The notes under the pieces are model-generated. The model saw only the letters and a list, made by a program, of their open reading frames with translations, made no database searches and was not told where the DNA came from. Positions 1 through 11,004 of a DNA stretch of 64,000 bases are shown one piece after another. This DNA is from Muscardinus avellanarius (taxonomy: Eukaryota; Chordata; Mammalia; Rodentia; Gliridae), in NCBI GenBank assembly GCA_963383645.1, contig OY726576.1, forward strand, positions 14,207,659 through 14,271,658, given 5' to 3'. Every line of letters starts with the position of its first letter. The first letter of the stretch is position 1. Position numbers and translations under genes: made by a program.

Positions 1-108
1 CATGATTTATGTTTTACTGTTAATGGACAAGAACTCTTCAAGACAGAAGCATATGAGGTGGCTGTAGGGATGAAGCTGAGCCCTTTCCATGCTGGAAAGG
101 ATCATTTT

Positions 109-438
109 TACTTTATTTTTGATATGGGGTCTTACTATATTGCCCGAGCCAGTCTCAAACTCCTAGGTTCAAATGAACCTCCCACCTGAGCTTCCTCAGT
201 AGTTGGGACTACAGGCACACACCACTGCTGGGCTTTTTTGGTGTGTGTGGTACTAGAGATTGAACCTGGGGAGATTCTACCTCTGAGCTATACCCCCAGC
301 CCTATTTTATTTTGAAACAGAATCTTGATAGGTTGATGAGAGTCTCACTACTTGCTGAGGCTGTCCTTGAACCTGTGATCCTCCTGTCTCAGCCTCCCAA
401 GTACAGGGATTACAGGTATTAAGTCACTGTGCCCAGTT
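109..438 (-). mobile_element. Old B1-like monomer followed by a type D B1-dID SINE
   Basis: Bases 109-233 are a lone antisense 7SL/B1 monomer without an ID half (ending ACCACTGCTGGGC). Bases 234-438 are a diverged full hybrid copy, with antisense box B ATTGAACCTGG and GCCTCCCAAGTACAGGGAT. Confidence 0.8.
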
Positions 439-464
439 ACAGAAATGCTTCCTAATACAGGAGA

Positions 465-875
465 AAGGTTTTTTTTTTTTTTTTTTAGTGGGTCTGTAAC
501 CCAGGGGCATTTGACCTCTGAGTTACACCCCCTGCCCTATTTTTTATTCTTTTTTTTTTTTTGGTGGCACTGGGGTTCCTGGAAGCCCTTCTACCTCCGG
601 GCTACACTCCCAGACCTATTTTATATTTTGAAACAGGGTCTCCTAAGCCAGCGCAACTGGCTTCGAACCTGCGCGATCCTCCTGTCTCCGCCTCCCAAGC
701 GCGGGGATTACAAGCGTGCGCCACCACGCCCGGCTTTATTCTTTATTTTGAAACAGGGTCTCACTAAGTTGTAGAGGGCCTCAGTAAGTAGCTGAGGCTG
801 TCTGCGAACCACGATCCTCTGGTCTCAGCCTCCTGAATGACAGGATTACAAGCGTGTGCCACCACGCCTGTCTGA
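465..875 (-). mobile_element. Type B SINE split by a nested type A SINE
   Basis: The outer copy runs from a T-tract through GTGGGTCTGTAACCCAGG to CCTATTTTTTATTC and resumes with TTATTCTTTATTTTGAAACA at about 736. The inner copy, at about 553-735, has the type A marks GGTTCCTGGAAGCCC and CGCGATCCTCCTGTC. A short T-rich duplication (TTATTCTTT) at 544-552 and 736-744 flanks the inner element. Both lie in the same orientation. Confidence 0.88.
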
Positions 876-1017
876 AGAAAGCTTTATGACTCAGAGATGG
901 TCATATTTATTGTCCGCAAGAGAAAATTTATTAAAATTTTTACAAAAGAAAATTTTAAGTTGTGGTAAATGATTTTTAATCACCGGGTGATGAAAATTGA
1001 GACATCTCAAACTACTT

Positions 1018-1019
1018 GA

Positions 1020-1051
<32 letters not shown>

Positions 1052-1065
1052 CGCGCGCGTGTGTG
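1018..1065. repeat. (TG)n/(CG)n microsatellite at a SINE tail
   Basis: Alternating purine-pyrimidine tract of TG repeats with an internal GCGCGCACGCGCGCG core. It abuts the 3' end of the antisense SINE at 1066. Confidence 0.9.
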
Positions 1066-1271
1066 GTGCTGGGAATTGAACCCAGGGACATTCTACCTCA
1101 CAGCTGCACCCCAAACCCTATTTTATTTTTTTATTTTGAAACGGGGTCGCACTAAGTTGCTGACAGCCTTCCTAAGTTGCTGAGGCTGGCTCTGAATATG
1201 CAATCGTCCTGTCTCAGCCTCCCAAGTTACTGGGATTACAAGCATGTGCCACCACCACCATGCCTGGCTTG
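1066..1271 (-). mobile_element. Type D B1-dID SINE
   Basis: Antisense ID half (GGGAATTGAACCCAGGG), A-rich linker, then antisense B1 half ending GCCACCACCACCATGCCTGGC. Its tail is the preceding microsatellite. Confidence 0.87.
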
Positions 1272-1292
1272 AATGATCCTTTTAAAAATTTC

Positions 1293-1512
1293 AAGCTGGG
1301 CATGGTGGTGGTGGTGGTGGTGCACACTTGAAATCCCAGTAAATTGGGAGGCTGAGACAGGACGATTGCAGCTTGCAGCCAGCCTCAACTACTTAGTGAA
1401 GCCCTCTGCAACTTAGTAAGACTCTGTTTCAAAATAAAGAATAAAAAAATAAAGCTGGGGTATAGCTTGGAGGCAGGATGTAGAATGCCCCTGGGTTCAA
1501 TCCCCAGTAGGG
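1293..1512 (+). mobile_element. Type D B1-dID SINE with GGT expansion
   Basis: Starts AGCTGGGCATGGTGG, where GGT has expanded to several units inside the B1 5' end, and ends with GGGTTCAATCCCCAGTA. The ID half carries a short duplication (GGAGGCAGGATGTAGAA). Confidence 0.85.
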
Positions 1513-1671
1513 GGGAGAAGTGGGGGAATCCAGCCACTAAAAAAAAATCAGACTTCCTAGGAAAAACATGAATTGGAAAATAATCCTCCTAACATACCAC
1601 TGGGAAGGAGCCAGCAGATGGTAGCCAATGATCTTTCAAGGGAATAAATGAGAAAAACAAGAGTTCCTTAC

Positions 1672-1748
1672 GTTGATAAATGAAGCATTGATGTAATCAG
1701 AATCTGGAACCCCTTCAACTGGTGTCAGGTGGACTCTAGAGTGATCAT
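1672..1748 (-). CDS. PTPRA: PTPRA coding exon 8: start of catalytic domain D1 (residues 278-303)
   Basis: This 77-base exon completes the codon for Tyr278 and continues [25 protein letters not shown], ending on a whole codon (phase 0). The acceptor is TTTCCTAG and the donor GTAAGG. The sequence spans two conserved PTP family motifs: the phosphotyrosine-recognition segment NILPYDHSRV, which starts in exon 7, and DYINAS, which shapes the fold next to the active site. In the family these help position phosphotyrosine; the catalytic WPD and HCSAG(V)GR loops come much later and are outside the window. Length and residues are nearly identical to the mammalian exon as I know it, which fits a domain under strong constraint. 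Confidence 0.96.
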
Positions 1749-3147
1749 CTAGGAAAACCCAACAATTACTTATTTCAACAAATCCCATTTTATTTCTCAC
1801 GGTTCCTGATGCAATCAGGTCAAATGAGACATCTGTAGTCCTATCAGTATTGAGACACCCATGTGCAAAAACACTCCAACACTATTTTGTCTATGTGCAT
1901 GCATGTTTGTGTGTGTGTGTGTGTGAGAGAGAGATCCTGGGGATCAAACCCAGGGTATTCCAGCACTGAGCTACACCCCAGCCCTATTTTCCTCTCTGTC
2001 TCTCAAGTACAGGGATTACAGGCGGGTGCCACCATGCCTAGCTTCCAACACTATTTGTGTATGTATGTGTGTATGTGTGTGTGTATGTGGTATTGGGAGA
2101 TGGAATTCAGAGGCATTCTACCTCCGAGCTACATCCCCAGCCCTATTTTTTATTCTTTATTTTGGACAGGGTCTCACTAAGTTGTAAAGGGCCTCACTAA
2201 GTAATTGAGGCTGTCTGCAAACTGTGATCCTCCTGTCTCAGCCTCCCAAATGCTGGGATTACAAGCGTGCACTACCACGCTTGGCTTCCAATACCCCAAG
2301 TTTGAAAATACCTTAAATATCTTATTGGAGGGCCTTATATACACATATATAAACAGTACAGAATATTGAGCAGCTGATAAAATAAAATTGTTTGACAGAT
2401 ATACTGACAATATGTTAAAAAAGAATACTGTGCAAAATATACCAATTATATTTTTAAAATATGTAATAAGTGCATAGAGTATATGCATATATATAGAGAG
2501 AATATATGTACATATGTATGTATACAAATAAGAAGACACAAGTGGCCATAAATGTCTAGTATAGTGGTCTCTAATGAGAACATTAGTCTTGGTATTTTTG
2601 GTCCCATATCTCGTCAGTAAAAATTTGAGCAGGTAACTCTGACAAGTGCTCATTTATTGATAAATTATTCACAAATGCTAATATAATTATGTACCCTAAA
2701 ATATAAAAATTTTAAAAGGATAAATAAAAAGAAAAAGCAAATATGAAGTCCGAACATCTTTCATACCCTCTGAGATTAAGCATATCACATTCTGAAGATA
2801 CTGGCCTACAAAAATATTATGTTAGATTAGCAAAGGCTAACTCTGGGAAGAGGTTATAGAGAATGCTGGATTGGAATTTCTTTCAATGAACACTATAAAA
2901 AATGACTACAACAACCCACCTCCATCTGGCCCCATGAAACTTGTTCTCTCTAGTCTCCTAGAAACTTTAGGCCTACTATAAAAATCCAGACCCACTGACT
3001 GTGTGGGGCTGCCAGGGAAGCCATGCAGTGCTTCCTCCGGTTCTAAGGCTTAAATCTGCTCTCGTTACCACCCTCTGTGTCCATCCTCAAAATACCCGGC
3101 CAGAGATGTACTTTCAGGTTACATCTAAGAAACCCTAAAGCACTCAC
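1749..3147 (-). other. PTPRA: PTPRA intron 7 (1,399 bases)
   Basis: Phase 1 intron with donor GTGAGT and acceptor CCTAG. It holds the SINE copies at 1911-2286. The AT-rich stretch 2287-2800 and the stretch 2800-3147 show no recognisable element; a 158-codon open frame across 2177-2653 is repeat plus AT-rich DNA and not a gene. Confidence 0.9.
1911..2286 (-). mobile_element. Two adjacent B1-dID SINEs, the first internally deleted
   Basis: The first copy (about 1936-2044) keeps the ID half and the 5' end of B1 but lacks most of the middle. The second (about 2087-2286) is near full length and reads CTACCTCCGAGCTACATC. TG-rich tails precede each. Confidence 0.82.
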
Positions 3148-3238
3148 AAGGCAAGATGTTCACATATCGGTTTTTTTCCTTGTTTTCCTCTTTGGAAGCA
3201 GCTTCACAGGTGGCCTGGATGGGACAAGCAGGGAGAGC
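3148..3238 (-). CDS. PTPRA: PTPRA coding exon 7: entry into phosphatase domain D1 (residues 248-277)
   Basis: This 91-base exon starts on a whole codon and reads [20 protein letters not shown], then [10 protein letters not shown], ending with the first base of the Tyr278 codon (phase 1). The acceptor follows a pyrimidine tract (CTCTTAACCTTTCAG) and the donor is [15 protein letters not shown] is the beginning of the PTP-family segment that clamps the substrate phosphotyrosine; the preceding helix packs the wedge onto D1. A run of A in the EENKEKNR codons matches the mammalian exon and shows no frameshift. It is isolated from the upstream exon cluster by a 14.1 kb intron. Confidence 0.96.
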
Positions 3239-3269
3239 CTGAAAGGTTAAGAGAAATGAGAGGAGTAAG

Positions 3270-3304
<35 letters not shown>

Positions 3305-3503
3305 TTTGGGGTCCTGGGGTTGAACCCAGGAGTATTTTACCTCCGAGCTAAACCCCCAGCCCTATTTTTTATTCTTGATTTTGAAACAGGGTCTAAGTTG
3401 CAGAAGGCCTCATTAAATAGCTGAGGCTGGCCTTGAACCTGTGATTCTCCTGTCTCAGCTTCCCAAGTACTGGGATTACAAGCGTGCGCCACCATGCCCA
3501 GCC
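3270..3503 (-). mobile_element. Type D SINE with (TTTA)n tail
   Basis: A TTTA array at about 3270-3306 runs directly into GGGGTCCTGGGGTTGAACCC and a near full-length antisense hybrid SINE ending CACCATGCCCAGC. Confidence 0.88.
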
Positions 3504-4079
3504 CAAGAGGAATTATTAATAGGGATAAATGTCCAACATGCAGGCTGCCTCACCAACCCTGACCTGGCAGCAAGTTCTACCTTTTGGGGGTTTGGGAGAC
3601 AGACCAAGAAAATCTTTGAGGTTTAACAGAGCAACAACCACTCATCTCTCCTCTAAATAGCTGCAAGATCCTGGAATTTAACACCAAGAATCCCCAGGAG
3701 GCAGAGTGGCCTTTCTGGTGTTACAAGCGAAGCAAACTCTGCGTGATAACTCTGTGGTCTATTAAAACAGACCGCTCCTGCACACAGGAGGGGGACATAA
3801 TAAAATATGGGCCATTCATCCTCACGCTAACCGCCATCCAGAGATGAGATGCATCCTGCTGAGCCGCACTGGAGGGCTGCTTGGGCTCTCCAGTCCTCTC
3901 ACAGAGCGGCATGGCACCGTAGCCTCGACCATCTTGTGGGAGGGAAGACACGCACATGGAGTAGCAGTTGGGAGTCGAGCTGGGTGATGTGACAGCCAAC
4001 AGACACACATGGGACTAGCAGAGCGGCATGTGGGCAGGCACGAGCAGTCCTGACACAAGGCAGCCCGGGCTGCGCATCA

Positions 4080-4205
4080 GCTTGGGCAGTTCGTTACTCT
4101 TCCGAGGCCCATGTCCTCATTTGTCACTTTGGGATAATGACGCCTGCCACAAGAAATGAGCGAGAAACCCTTATGCCTGGGACAGAATAAGCATTCAATA
4201 AATCA
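4080..4205 (-). mobile_element. MIR fragment (antisense)
   Basis: Resembles the mammalian-wide MIR core and tail: CCTCATTTGTCACTTTGGGA followed by CAGAATAAGCATTCAATAAA. Diverged. Confidence 0.6.
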
Positions 4206-4299
4206 GTTTTATAAGGGCAGAAAGCGAAATTTTATTTAAATTGTTCTCCTCTGGTGTTCTATATATTCAAGACTAAGAAAGAAAAAAAAAGAACAAGAA

Positions 4300-4490
4300 A
4301 AAAGAAAAAGAAAGAGTTTAAAATTCCAACCCAGGTAACCTTTTGGATAAGTGATTTGAAAATACATTTTGAGCCTTGAAAAAGTCAACCTTTTGACCTA
4401 GCAACTGCACTTCCAAGAATCTGCCCTAAGGAAATAAATCTCTATGTTCAAATAATTTCTTTCATCGTTATTTAGAATAACCCAAAACTG
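4300..4490 (+). mobile_element. Possible old L1 fragment
   Basis: The phrase GACCTAGCAACTGCACTTCC and the following AT-rich text resemble the 3' part of ancient mammalian L1 (TTCCACTTCTAGGAAT-like). The match is partial. Confidence 0.4.
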
Positions 4491-4670
4491 CCAGGCGTGA
4501 CGCTGCATGCTTGTAATCCCTGCATTTGAGAGGCTGAGACAGGAGCCCAATCATGGGTCCTTGGCCAGCCTCAGCTACTCAGTGAGGCCCATTTAAAAAA
4601 TAAAGAATAAAAGATAGGGCTGGGGGTGTAGCTCAGAGGTAGAATGCCCCGGAGGTCAATCAGTACTGCA

Positions 4671-4712
<42 letters not shown>

Positions 4713-4713
4713 C
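4490..4713 (+). mobile_element. Type D SINE with (AAC)n tail
   Basis: Begins GCCAGGCGTGACGCTGCATG, ends TCAATCAGTACTGCAAAAC and runs into about a dozen AAC units (4673-4713). On the other strand this tail gives a poly-cysteine shadow frame. Confidence 0.86.
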
Positions 4714-4799
4714 CACCACCCCCCAAAACGGAGAACAACCTTAGTATGCAGCAGTAGGGGAAGAGTTGCCTTCCCTTCATTTTTTTCTACGATATTGTG

Positions 4800-5115
4800 T
4801 ACCCTGTTGGCTGGTTACAGGGCTAGATACAAGAAAACAGTGGTAAATCTAACACAGTCCTTGCCCTCATGGACAATACAAATTTGTGGGTGCAACACAA
4901 ATAAGAAAAGACATAGTTACAGATCATGGTAAATGCCATGAAAGAAAAGAATACTATTAGAGATAAGTACCAGCAAGGGCCCATTTAGATTCAGGGGCGT
5001 CTAGTTGAAGACTGCATTCCAGGCACAGGGGAAGGCTGCGATGGCCCGAGGTGGGGGGCGTGGCGGCGTGAGGAGCAGAGGTTGGTGGGCTGGTGGGGAC
5101 AGCAGGAGGGAGCAG
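4800..5115 (-). mobile_element. LINE-2 fragment (antisense)
   Basis: CTTGCCCTCATGGACAATAC and the following text match the complement of the 3' end of L2. Moderately diverged. Confidence 0.6.
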
Positions 5116-6588
5116 AGGAGGTGAGTTGGGCCAGGTCAGATCACTCATTTTCTTGTTGGTCTTTGAATGGGCAATTTGGATTTTAAGTGCGTGAGGAAAC
5201 TTATAAAATGTGATCTAGTTTATACTAAAGAATCACTTGGGTTGGCATGTAGAAAATATCAGTGTAGTGGGGCAAGAATTGAAGTGGAGGCATGGAAAGA
5301 AGATGGTACAAGGAAATGGATACATTTGAGATATCTTCTAGAATTAGAATAGTGGATTTGATGATGGAAGCAAGGGACGATAGACAGAGAGAAAGTCAGG
5401 AAGAGATTCTGGCTTTGATTAAAGAAAATATGTTTCAATATATGAAATAAAGGAAATGCCGGCCCAAAGAGAACCAGTTTTGCCAGATGAAGCACATGCT
5501 TTAAGAAGGGAACAAACCTAACCAGCGTGCCAGCAGCGGGAGAAACTCAACGGGAAGACTCAAAGCAATGGCAGCCAGGGCCGCGCAGTCTGCGCGCCTT
5601 CAGCTCCTGCGGAGGTCTTCCTTTCAGGTAAAGTTCTGGTTCTGCAGTTACTTTACTGAGGGGGCAATTTCCCTTTGACTGGCAACACATAAAACGGGGA
5701 GTTTCCTAGGCTGGAATCTTGCTCATGGAACAGAGATCACACCTAACAGCCATTTCCCACCCCCCACAGTTTATCTTCTTTTCCTTCACACAGGCTGGGT
5801 TTCCATGGGTTTCCATCTGGGTACAGGGCAGGATGAAATGTCAGCTTTTTAAGCCTCTGGACTAAGCTGGAGACACATCCCTTCTCTAAAATGATGCAGA
5901 AGAGAGGCAGTAACAGCAAGACTCTTGAACATAGTTTTCATCACAGAAAGGCCAGGATGACAATGACCACCACCTCACAGTCCTATTAGCATCCCTGGTT
6001 GTCCCAGTCACGACGAAGAAAACTAGGTCTCCAGGTGTGCTACCAACCTAACAGGAAAGTCAGAAATAAATAGGAGCCATTGTTTAGCAAGAGAAGACAG
6101 GGCTTGACCCGGACAACAATGTTAGATACACAGGTCCAGACTGGAGAGCCTCCGTCAGCGGTGAAAATAAGGGAAACCTAACTGTTTTTATAGTTTCTAC
6201 TCTGAAAAACCTAGCCCAAAGTGCTAGGGAAGAATAGCTGAACCAGAAGGCAAGAGGATGTTCAACTCTCTACAAACAGCAGGTGGCACTGACCCCACTT
6301 AATCTCTCGCTCAAGCCTTAAGTGGAACCAAGGCCGAGTTTTCAGTCACTTTTTAAAAACATGCTAACATATTTTTTCCAAATTTATTAAAAAAGTGTAC
6401 CCACAATTCAATTTAACTTAGAAGTTCTCTTTGGATCCATCTCATCTTTTGTCTTCTTTCTCCTCCTCTCATAAGTAAATTTGGACTTTTGTGTTTATCA
6501 TTCTCTTGCATTAATTTATATGCATTGTATATATTCTGCATTCTTAAAGAGTATATTATTATTGCTCAGACTATCTCCTTTTTTTTAG

Positions 6589-6790
6589 TTTGTGGTACTG
6601 GGGATTGAACCCAGAGGCATTTTACCTCTGAGCTATACACACAGCCCTATTTTATTCTTTATTTTGAAACAGGTCTCACTAAATTGGGGAGGGCCTTACA
6701 AAGTAGCTGAGGCTGACTGTGAACCTGTGATCCTCCTGTCTCAGCCTCCCAAGCACTGGGATTACAAGTGTGCGCTATCACACCTGGCTG
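6589..6790 (-). mobile_element. Type D B1-dID SINE
   Basis: Full-length antisense copy: GTGGTACTGGGGATTGAACC through CACACCTGGCTG. Confidence 0.88.
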
Positions 6791-6869
6791 CTCAGTCTAT
6801 TTGTAATAAAAAATAAATTATAATCAAGAAGTGACTTTTTTTTGCACATTATGTTCTTAAGATTTATCC

Positions 6870-7310
6870 AGGAGGGCTTGGTGGTGGTTTGCTTGTAATC
6901 TCAGTTGTTTTTTTTTCGGGTCTGGGGATGGAACCCAGGGGCATTCGACCTCCGAGCTGCACCCCCTGCCCTATTTTTTATTCTTTATTTTGAAACAGGG
7001 TCTCACTGAGTTGCAGAGGGCCTCACTAAGTAGCTGAGGCTGTCCGTGAACCGTGATCTTCCAGTCTCAGCCTCCCGAATGCTGGGATTACAAGCGTGGC
7101 CACCATGCTCGGCTGTAATCCTGGTATATGGGAGGCTGAGACAGGAGGATCACAGGATTGTGGCAAGCCTCAGCTATTTAGTGAGGCTCTCCACAACTCA
7201 GTGAGACTCTGTTTCAAAAAACAAAAAAATAAAAATCAGGCTGAGGATGGAGTTTAGAGGTAGAACGTCACTGGGTTCAATCTCCAGTATCACAAGAAAA
7301 AAAAAAAAAG
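6870..7310 (+). mobile_element. Type D SINE with a type B SINE nested in opposite orientation
   Basis: The outer sense copy starts near 6870 (GGGCTTGGTGGTGG), is cut after CTTGTAATCTCAGTT and resumes near 7114 with TAATCCTGGTATATGGGAGG, ending GGTTCAATCTCCAGTA. The inner antisense type B copy at about 6907-7113 has GGGTCTGGGGATGGAACCC. Opposed orientation makes an inverted repeat. Confidence 0.86.
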
Positions 7311-7314
7311 ATTT

Positions 7315-7925
7315 ACCCAGGTTGTTAAGTGTAGCTTAAGTTTGTTTACTTTTATCTGTAGTGCTCCATTCTGAGATCATACCAAAATGCATATTGATGA
7401 ATATTTGTTAACGACAGTTAACAGTCCTACTAGGAGCCTGAATTTGTATGTTTCTCTTGAACACATGTAAGAATTCTGGGCATGAGTATCTTTAACCTTA
7501 CTAGATAAGGTCAAATTGTTTCTCACTGTAGTTGCTGCAACTTATACTTCCAACAGCAATATGAAGTGTTCAGTGGCTCTGTATTCTCATCAACATTTGC
7601 TATTGTCAGAAATTTATTAAATTGATATTTCTCTGATTACTGATGAGGTTCATAATCTTTCCAGTTTACTGGTCAAAAGAGTTTCCTCTCTATTAAGTAC
7701 CTAAGTCCAGTGTTTTTCCCATTGTTTTACTGGATCAATTATTTTCTGAATAATTTGTAGGAGTTCTTTATATATTCTGAATACTTACTCGTCCTTGATC
7801 AGTTACCTATGTACCAAATATCCTCTACCAGACCTGAGGCTTGCCCTCTCACTTTCTTTATGGGATCAATTTACAAACAGATTTTTTGCAATCTCATGTA
7901 GTCAAATTCACCAATTTTCCCCTTT
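7315..7925 (-). mobile_element. Ancient L1 fragment (3' part, antisense)
   Basis: Reads as the complement of old mammalian L1 near the ORF2 end (GTAGGAGTTCTTTATATATT, TGAGGTTCATAATCTTTCCA). All frames are broken. Confidence 0.65.
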
Positions 7926-7937
7926 ATTACCATCTTT

Positions 7938-8232
7938 TGGGGGGTGGTACTGGGAATTGAACCCAGGGCCACACATGAGCACCGAGTTATACCTTCAGCC
8001 TCCTTTATCAATATTTTAAGGCTTAAGAAATTTTATCCAGCTCTGTGCAGTGGGGCAAGCCTATAATCTCACTACTTAGGAGGATGAGATGGGAGGAATG
8101 CAGGCTTGAGACCAGTGTGAGGTCACTTAGCAAGGCCCTGTTTCAAAATAAAAAATAAAAAGAGCAGGGGGTATAGCTCAGTGGCAGAATGTCCCTGGGC
8201 TCAATACCCAGTACCAAAAGAAAAAAAAAAAT
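7938..8232. mobile_element. ID fragment (antisense) followed by a sense type D SINE
   Basis: Bases 7938-8001 are an antisense ID-only piece (TGGGAATTGAACCCAGGGCC). Bases 8040-8232 are a sense hybrid copy (GTATAGCTCAGTGGCAGAAT, then CCCAGTACC and an A tail). Confidence 0.78.
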
Positions 8233-8499
8233 TCTTGTTTTCTTACATTATGATGCCTACATGTTACAGTTCTGCTCTTTAAGTTTCGGGGTGTACACCA
8301 CCTGACTTGATGATGGTGTCCAGCATGAGGCAGACATGGCATCTCACTGGCCCCAGAGGGCTGCCAAGTGCCCGCACTACTTACTGGAAAGGCCATCCTT
8401 TTCCTAACCACAGTGGCAGCTGTGATGCTGCCATGAACAAGCTTCCCCTTGTACACAAGGACCTGGCTCTGGGCTCTCTGTTTTACTCTCTGGTCAATG

Positions 8500-9020
8500 A
8501 GTCTATCCCAGTGCCAATACAGAACTGTCTTAACGACTAAAATTTTATAATAACTCTTTATATCTGGTAAGGCAGATCTCCTCACCTTGTTCTTCTTCTT
8601 CGGGAATGTCTTGGCTATTCTTGAATCTTTTCTCCTCCAAATAAATTTTAGAATCAGCTTGTCAAGTTCCACAAAAAACCTGTTGGGATTTTTATTGGAA
8701 TTGCATTGAATCTATGTATCAGCTTGGGGAGAATTGACATCTCTACAATACTGAGCCATCTAATCCATTGTTCCTATTTCTTCTCTAATTTAAGCTGCTT
8801 TTCTTGAATGTGTTCTAACATTTTTATATTTTTCTAAGATTTTGTAGATATTTTGTTAAATTTACTCCTAGGTACTTTACATTTTGAATGCTATTACAAA
8901 TAGCATATTTTAAAAAGTATTACTGGATTTTATTTGTGGCTTATGTATAGAATGCATTAATTTTCATGCTGCTTTTATATCTAGTAACTAGCAATCTGAC
9001 GAGCCTTTGGATTTTCCTGA
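8500..9020 (-). pseudogene. L1 ORF2 remnant (antisense)
   Basis: The minus-strand frame contains KLILKFIWRRKDSRIAKT and KSYYKILVVKTVLYWHWDR, the conserved stretch downstream of the reverse-transcriptase region of L1 ORF2p. AT-rich L1 text continues to about 9020. Only a dead fragment remains; the frame reads into unrelated DNA below about 8500. Confidence 0.8.
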
Positions 9021-9950
9021 AGACAATATTCTGAGTGAAAACTCTTCCTCTGTCTCTACCTTTGCACTCCTCACACCTTTCCTTTCTTGCCTCATCGTGG
9101 CTACTTAGGATTTTCAAACATAACGGACTTTACTCGCTTCTAAGTTTGAATCCCCTTTCAAACACTCTCACCTAACAGTCACCAGCGCCCAAATACTCCG
9201 CAGTGATAAGAAACTTACTACCTTCCAAGGTATTTCTTAGAACACTCCACTTAAAAGAATACGACACCCAGATACACAATTTCTTTTGCATTTCCTTTGC
9301 ACTAAATGGTGTAAGTCAGATGTTAGCTGGTGCTTTCACTGTGCTTGCAAAGCTGGAGCCCTCAATTTGTGTAACGTTGAATTCTGAAACCCTTGTCAAA
9401 GTTCCTGCCAATTCCCATGGGGCTGAAGCTCTGATTCACTTATTTGGAGACCACTCATTGAAGTAGAGGGGCTATTCCGCCCATGTCTCAACTCAAATGT
9501 CCCCGCAATCCCATGACCAGATGACACACAGGCCTTCTTTACTTGGCAACCAAAGAGTTAAACTGCTCAAGCCATGCTCAAGAAGGAGGTCAGGCTCACC
9601 ACAGAACTGGCCTCTCACTGGCTCTACTCTTTGCCTCTCTCTCCTATCCTCTTCCGCTTGGAGCAAACCAAACTTCATCCTTTTTTTTTTTTTTTAAACC
9701 TTGAGCATACTTTAGGGACCTCAGTAAGTGGCTTTTCAAAGTATTTCAGTTAAACAAATTCAATACTTCCTCCTAAGACAAATCATGGTGAGCAAAGTTC
9801 CAGCTTGTAACTAGGATGAAACAACAGCCCCATCTTCCAACCTGTGGTGGAATATCAGTTAAATATCTGAAAACAGCTGTCATGTATGGTTTCTTTCCAC
9901 TGCTCACCCACTATGGTCCAGTTTCTCTCTAGGAACATGCACACGTGTGT

Positions 9951-10002
<52 letters not shown>
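9951..10002. repeat. (CA)n microsatellite
   Basis: About 25 uninterrupted CA units. No SINE end is visible beside it, unlike most dinucleotide arrays here. Confidence 0.92.
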
Positions 10003-10005
<3 letters not shown>

Positions 10006-10261
10006 GTGCCTGTACTGTCTGTTCACTATTTCTCCTTTTCCTGTGTCTAGCCTAACTGATATAAGCAGTCACACCTGATCCACACTGGCTAATGAGATTC
10101 TCTTTCTCAAAAAAATAATTTTGAAAACTGGGAAGAAGCAAGGGCTTCCTTAGGTGGGCCCCAGAGCCACCAAAACCAAACCTATTTTGTCTGAGGCCTG
10201 GTACTCCAGGCCATCTTCTGATTCAGCTCCCACAGCATCTTCCCATTAGACAGCTGTTTGT

Positions 10262-10441
10262 TTAGTGTAGTATGGGGGACTGAACTCAGGACCATGCACA
10301 TGCTAGGCAAGTATCCTACCACTAAGCTACATTCTAGCCCTTTTATTCTATTTTGAGACAGGGTCCTGCTAAGTTGCCTAGTTGAGGAAGTGCAAAAACT
10401 TGTGATCTTCTGGGATTACAGGCATGTCCACCACATTTGGC
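10262..10441 (-). mobile_element. Older B1-dID SINE with ID-like 3' half
   Basis: The ID half keeps CATGCTAGGCAAGTATCCTA, closer to a plain ID/tRNA-Ala sequence than the type D text, and is followed by a diverged B1 half. Possibly a founder-like copy. Confidence 0.7.
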
Positions 10442-10469
10442 AACTTCTCTTGTTTTTATTTTATTTTGG

Positions 10470-10534
10470 TACATTGGGGATCGAACCTAGGAACATTCTA
10501 ACTCCGAGCTATACCCTAGACCTATTTTTAATAT

Positions 10535-10569
<35 letters not shown>

Positions 10570-10768
10570 TTGCTATTTATTTTTGGTGGTACTGGGGTTC
10601 CTGGAAACCGTTCTACCTCCGGGCTACACTCCCAGACCTATTTTATATTTTTATTTGGAAACAGGGTCTCTTAAGCCAGTGAGGCTGGCTTCAAACCAGA
10701 GTTTTTCTTTTTTTCCTGTCTTAGCCTCCCAAGCACAGGGATTACAAGCGTGCGCCACCATCCAGCTT
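10470..10768 (-). mobile_element. SINE 3' fragment with (TTTA)n and inserted type A SINE
   Basis: Bases 10470-10524 are an antisense ID half. A TTTA array follows (10525-10572), then a type A copy (GGTTCCTGGAAACCG) to about 10768 with a small internal change (CAAACCAGAGTTTTTC). Confidence 0.8.
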
Positions 10769-10772
10769 ACTT

Positions 10773-10999
10773 ATTGATTGATTGATTGATTGATTGATTG
10801 TGGGTCTGGGGATGGAACCCAGGGGCATTCGACCTCCGAGCTATGCCCCCTGCCCTATTTTGTATTCTTTACTTTGAAAAAGGGTCTCACTAAGTTGCCT
10901 AGGGCCTCACTAAGTAGCTGAGGCTGTCCGCGAACCGGGATCCTCCTGTCTCAGCCTCCTGAATGCTGGGATTAAAAGCGTGCACCACCATGACCTGCT
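10773..10999 (-). mobile_element. Type B SINE with (TTGA)n tail
   Basis: About seven TTGA/TGAT units run into GTGGGTCTGGGGATGGAACC and a full type B copy with GCTGTCCGCGAACCGGG. Confidence 0.87.
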
Positions 11000-11004
11000 C
11001 AAGC

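Larger units (their letters stand above)
1..1671 (-). other. PTPRA: PTPRA intron after coding exon 8 (partial)
   Basis: The donor GTAAGG immediately follows exon 8. The next expected exon (the GYQEKNKF region) was searched for and not seen before base 1. The content is SINE copies plus a TG/CG microsatellite. Bases 1-108, 876-1017 and 1545-1671 show nothing recognisable. Confidence 0.85.

Noticed and set aside
2177..2653. 158-codon minus-strand open frame
   Set aside because: Begins in AT-rich intron and ends in an antisense SINE; no recognisable protein.
8178..8672. 164-codon minus-strand frame with ORF2-like start
   Set aside because: Only the first part is L1 ORF2; the rest is other DNA and a SINE. 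Kept as an L1 remnant, not a gene.
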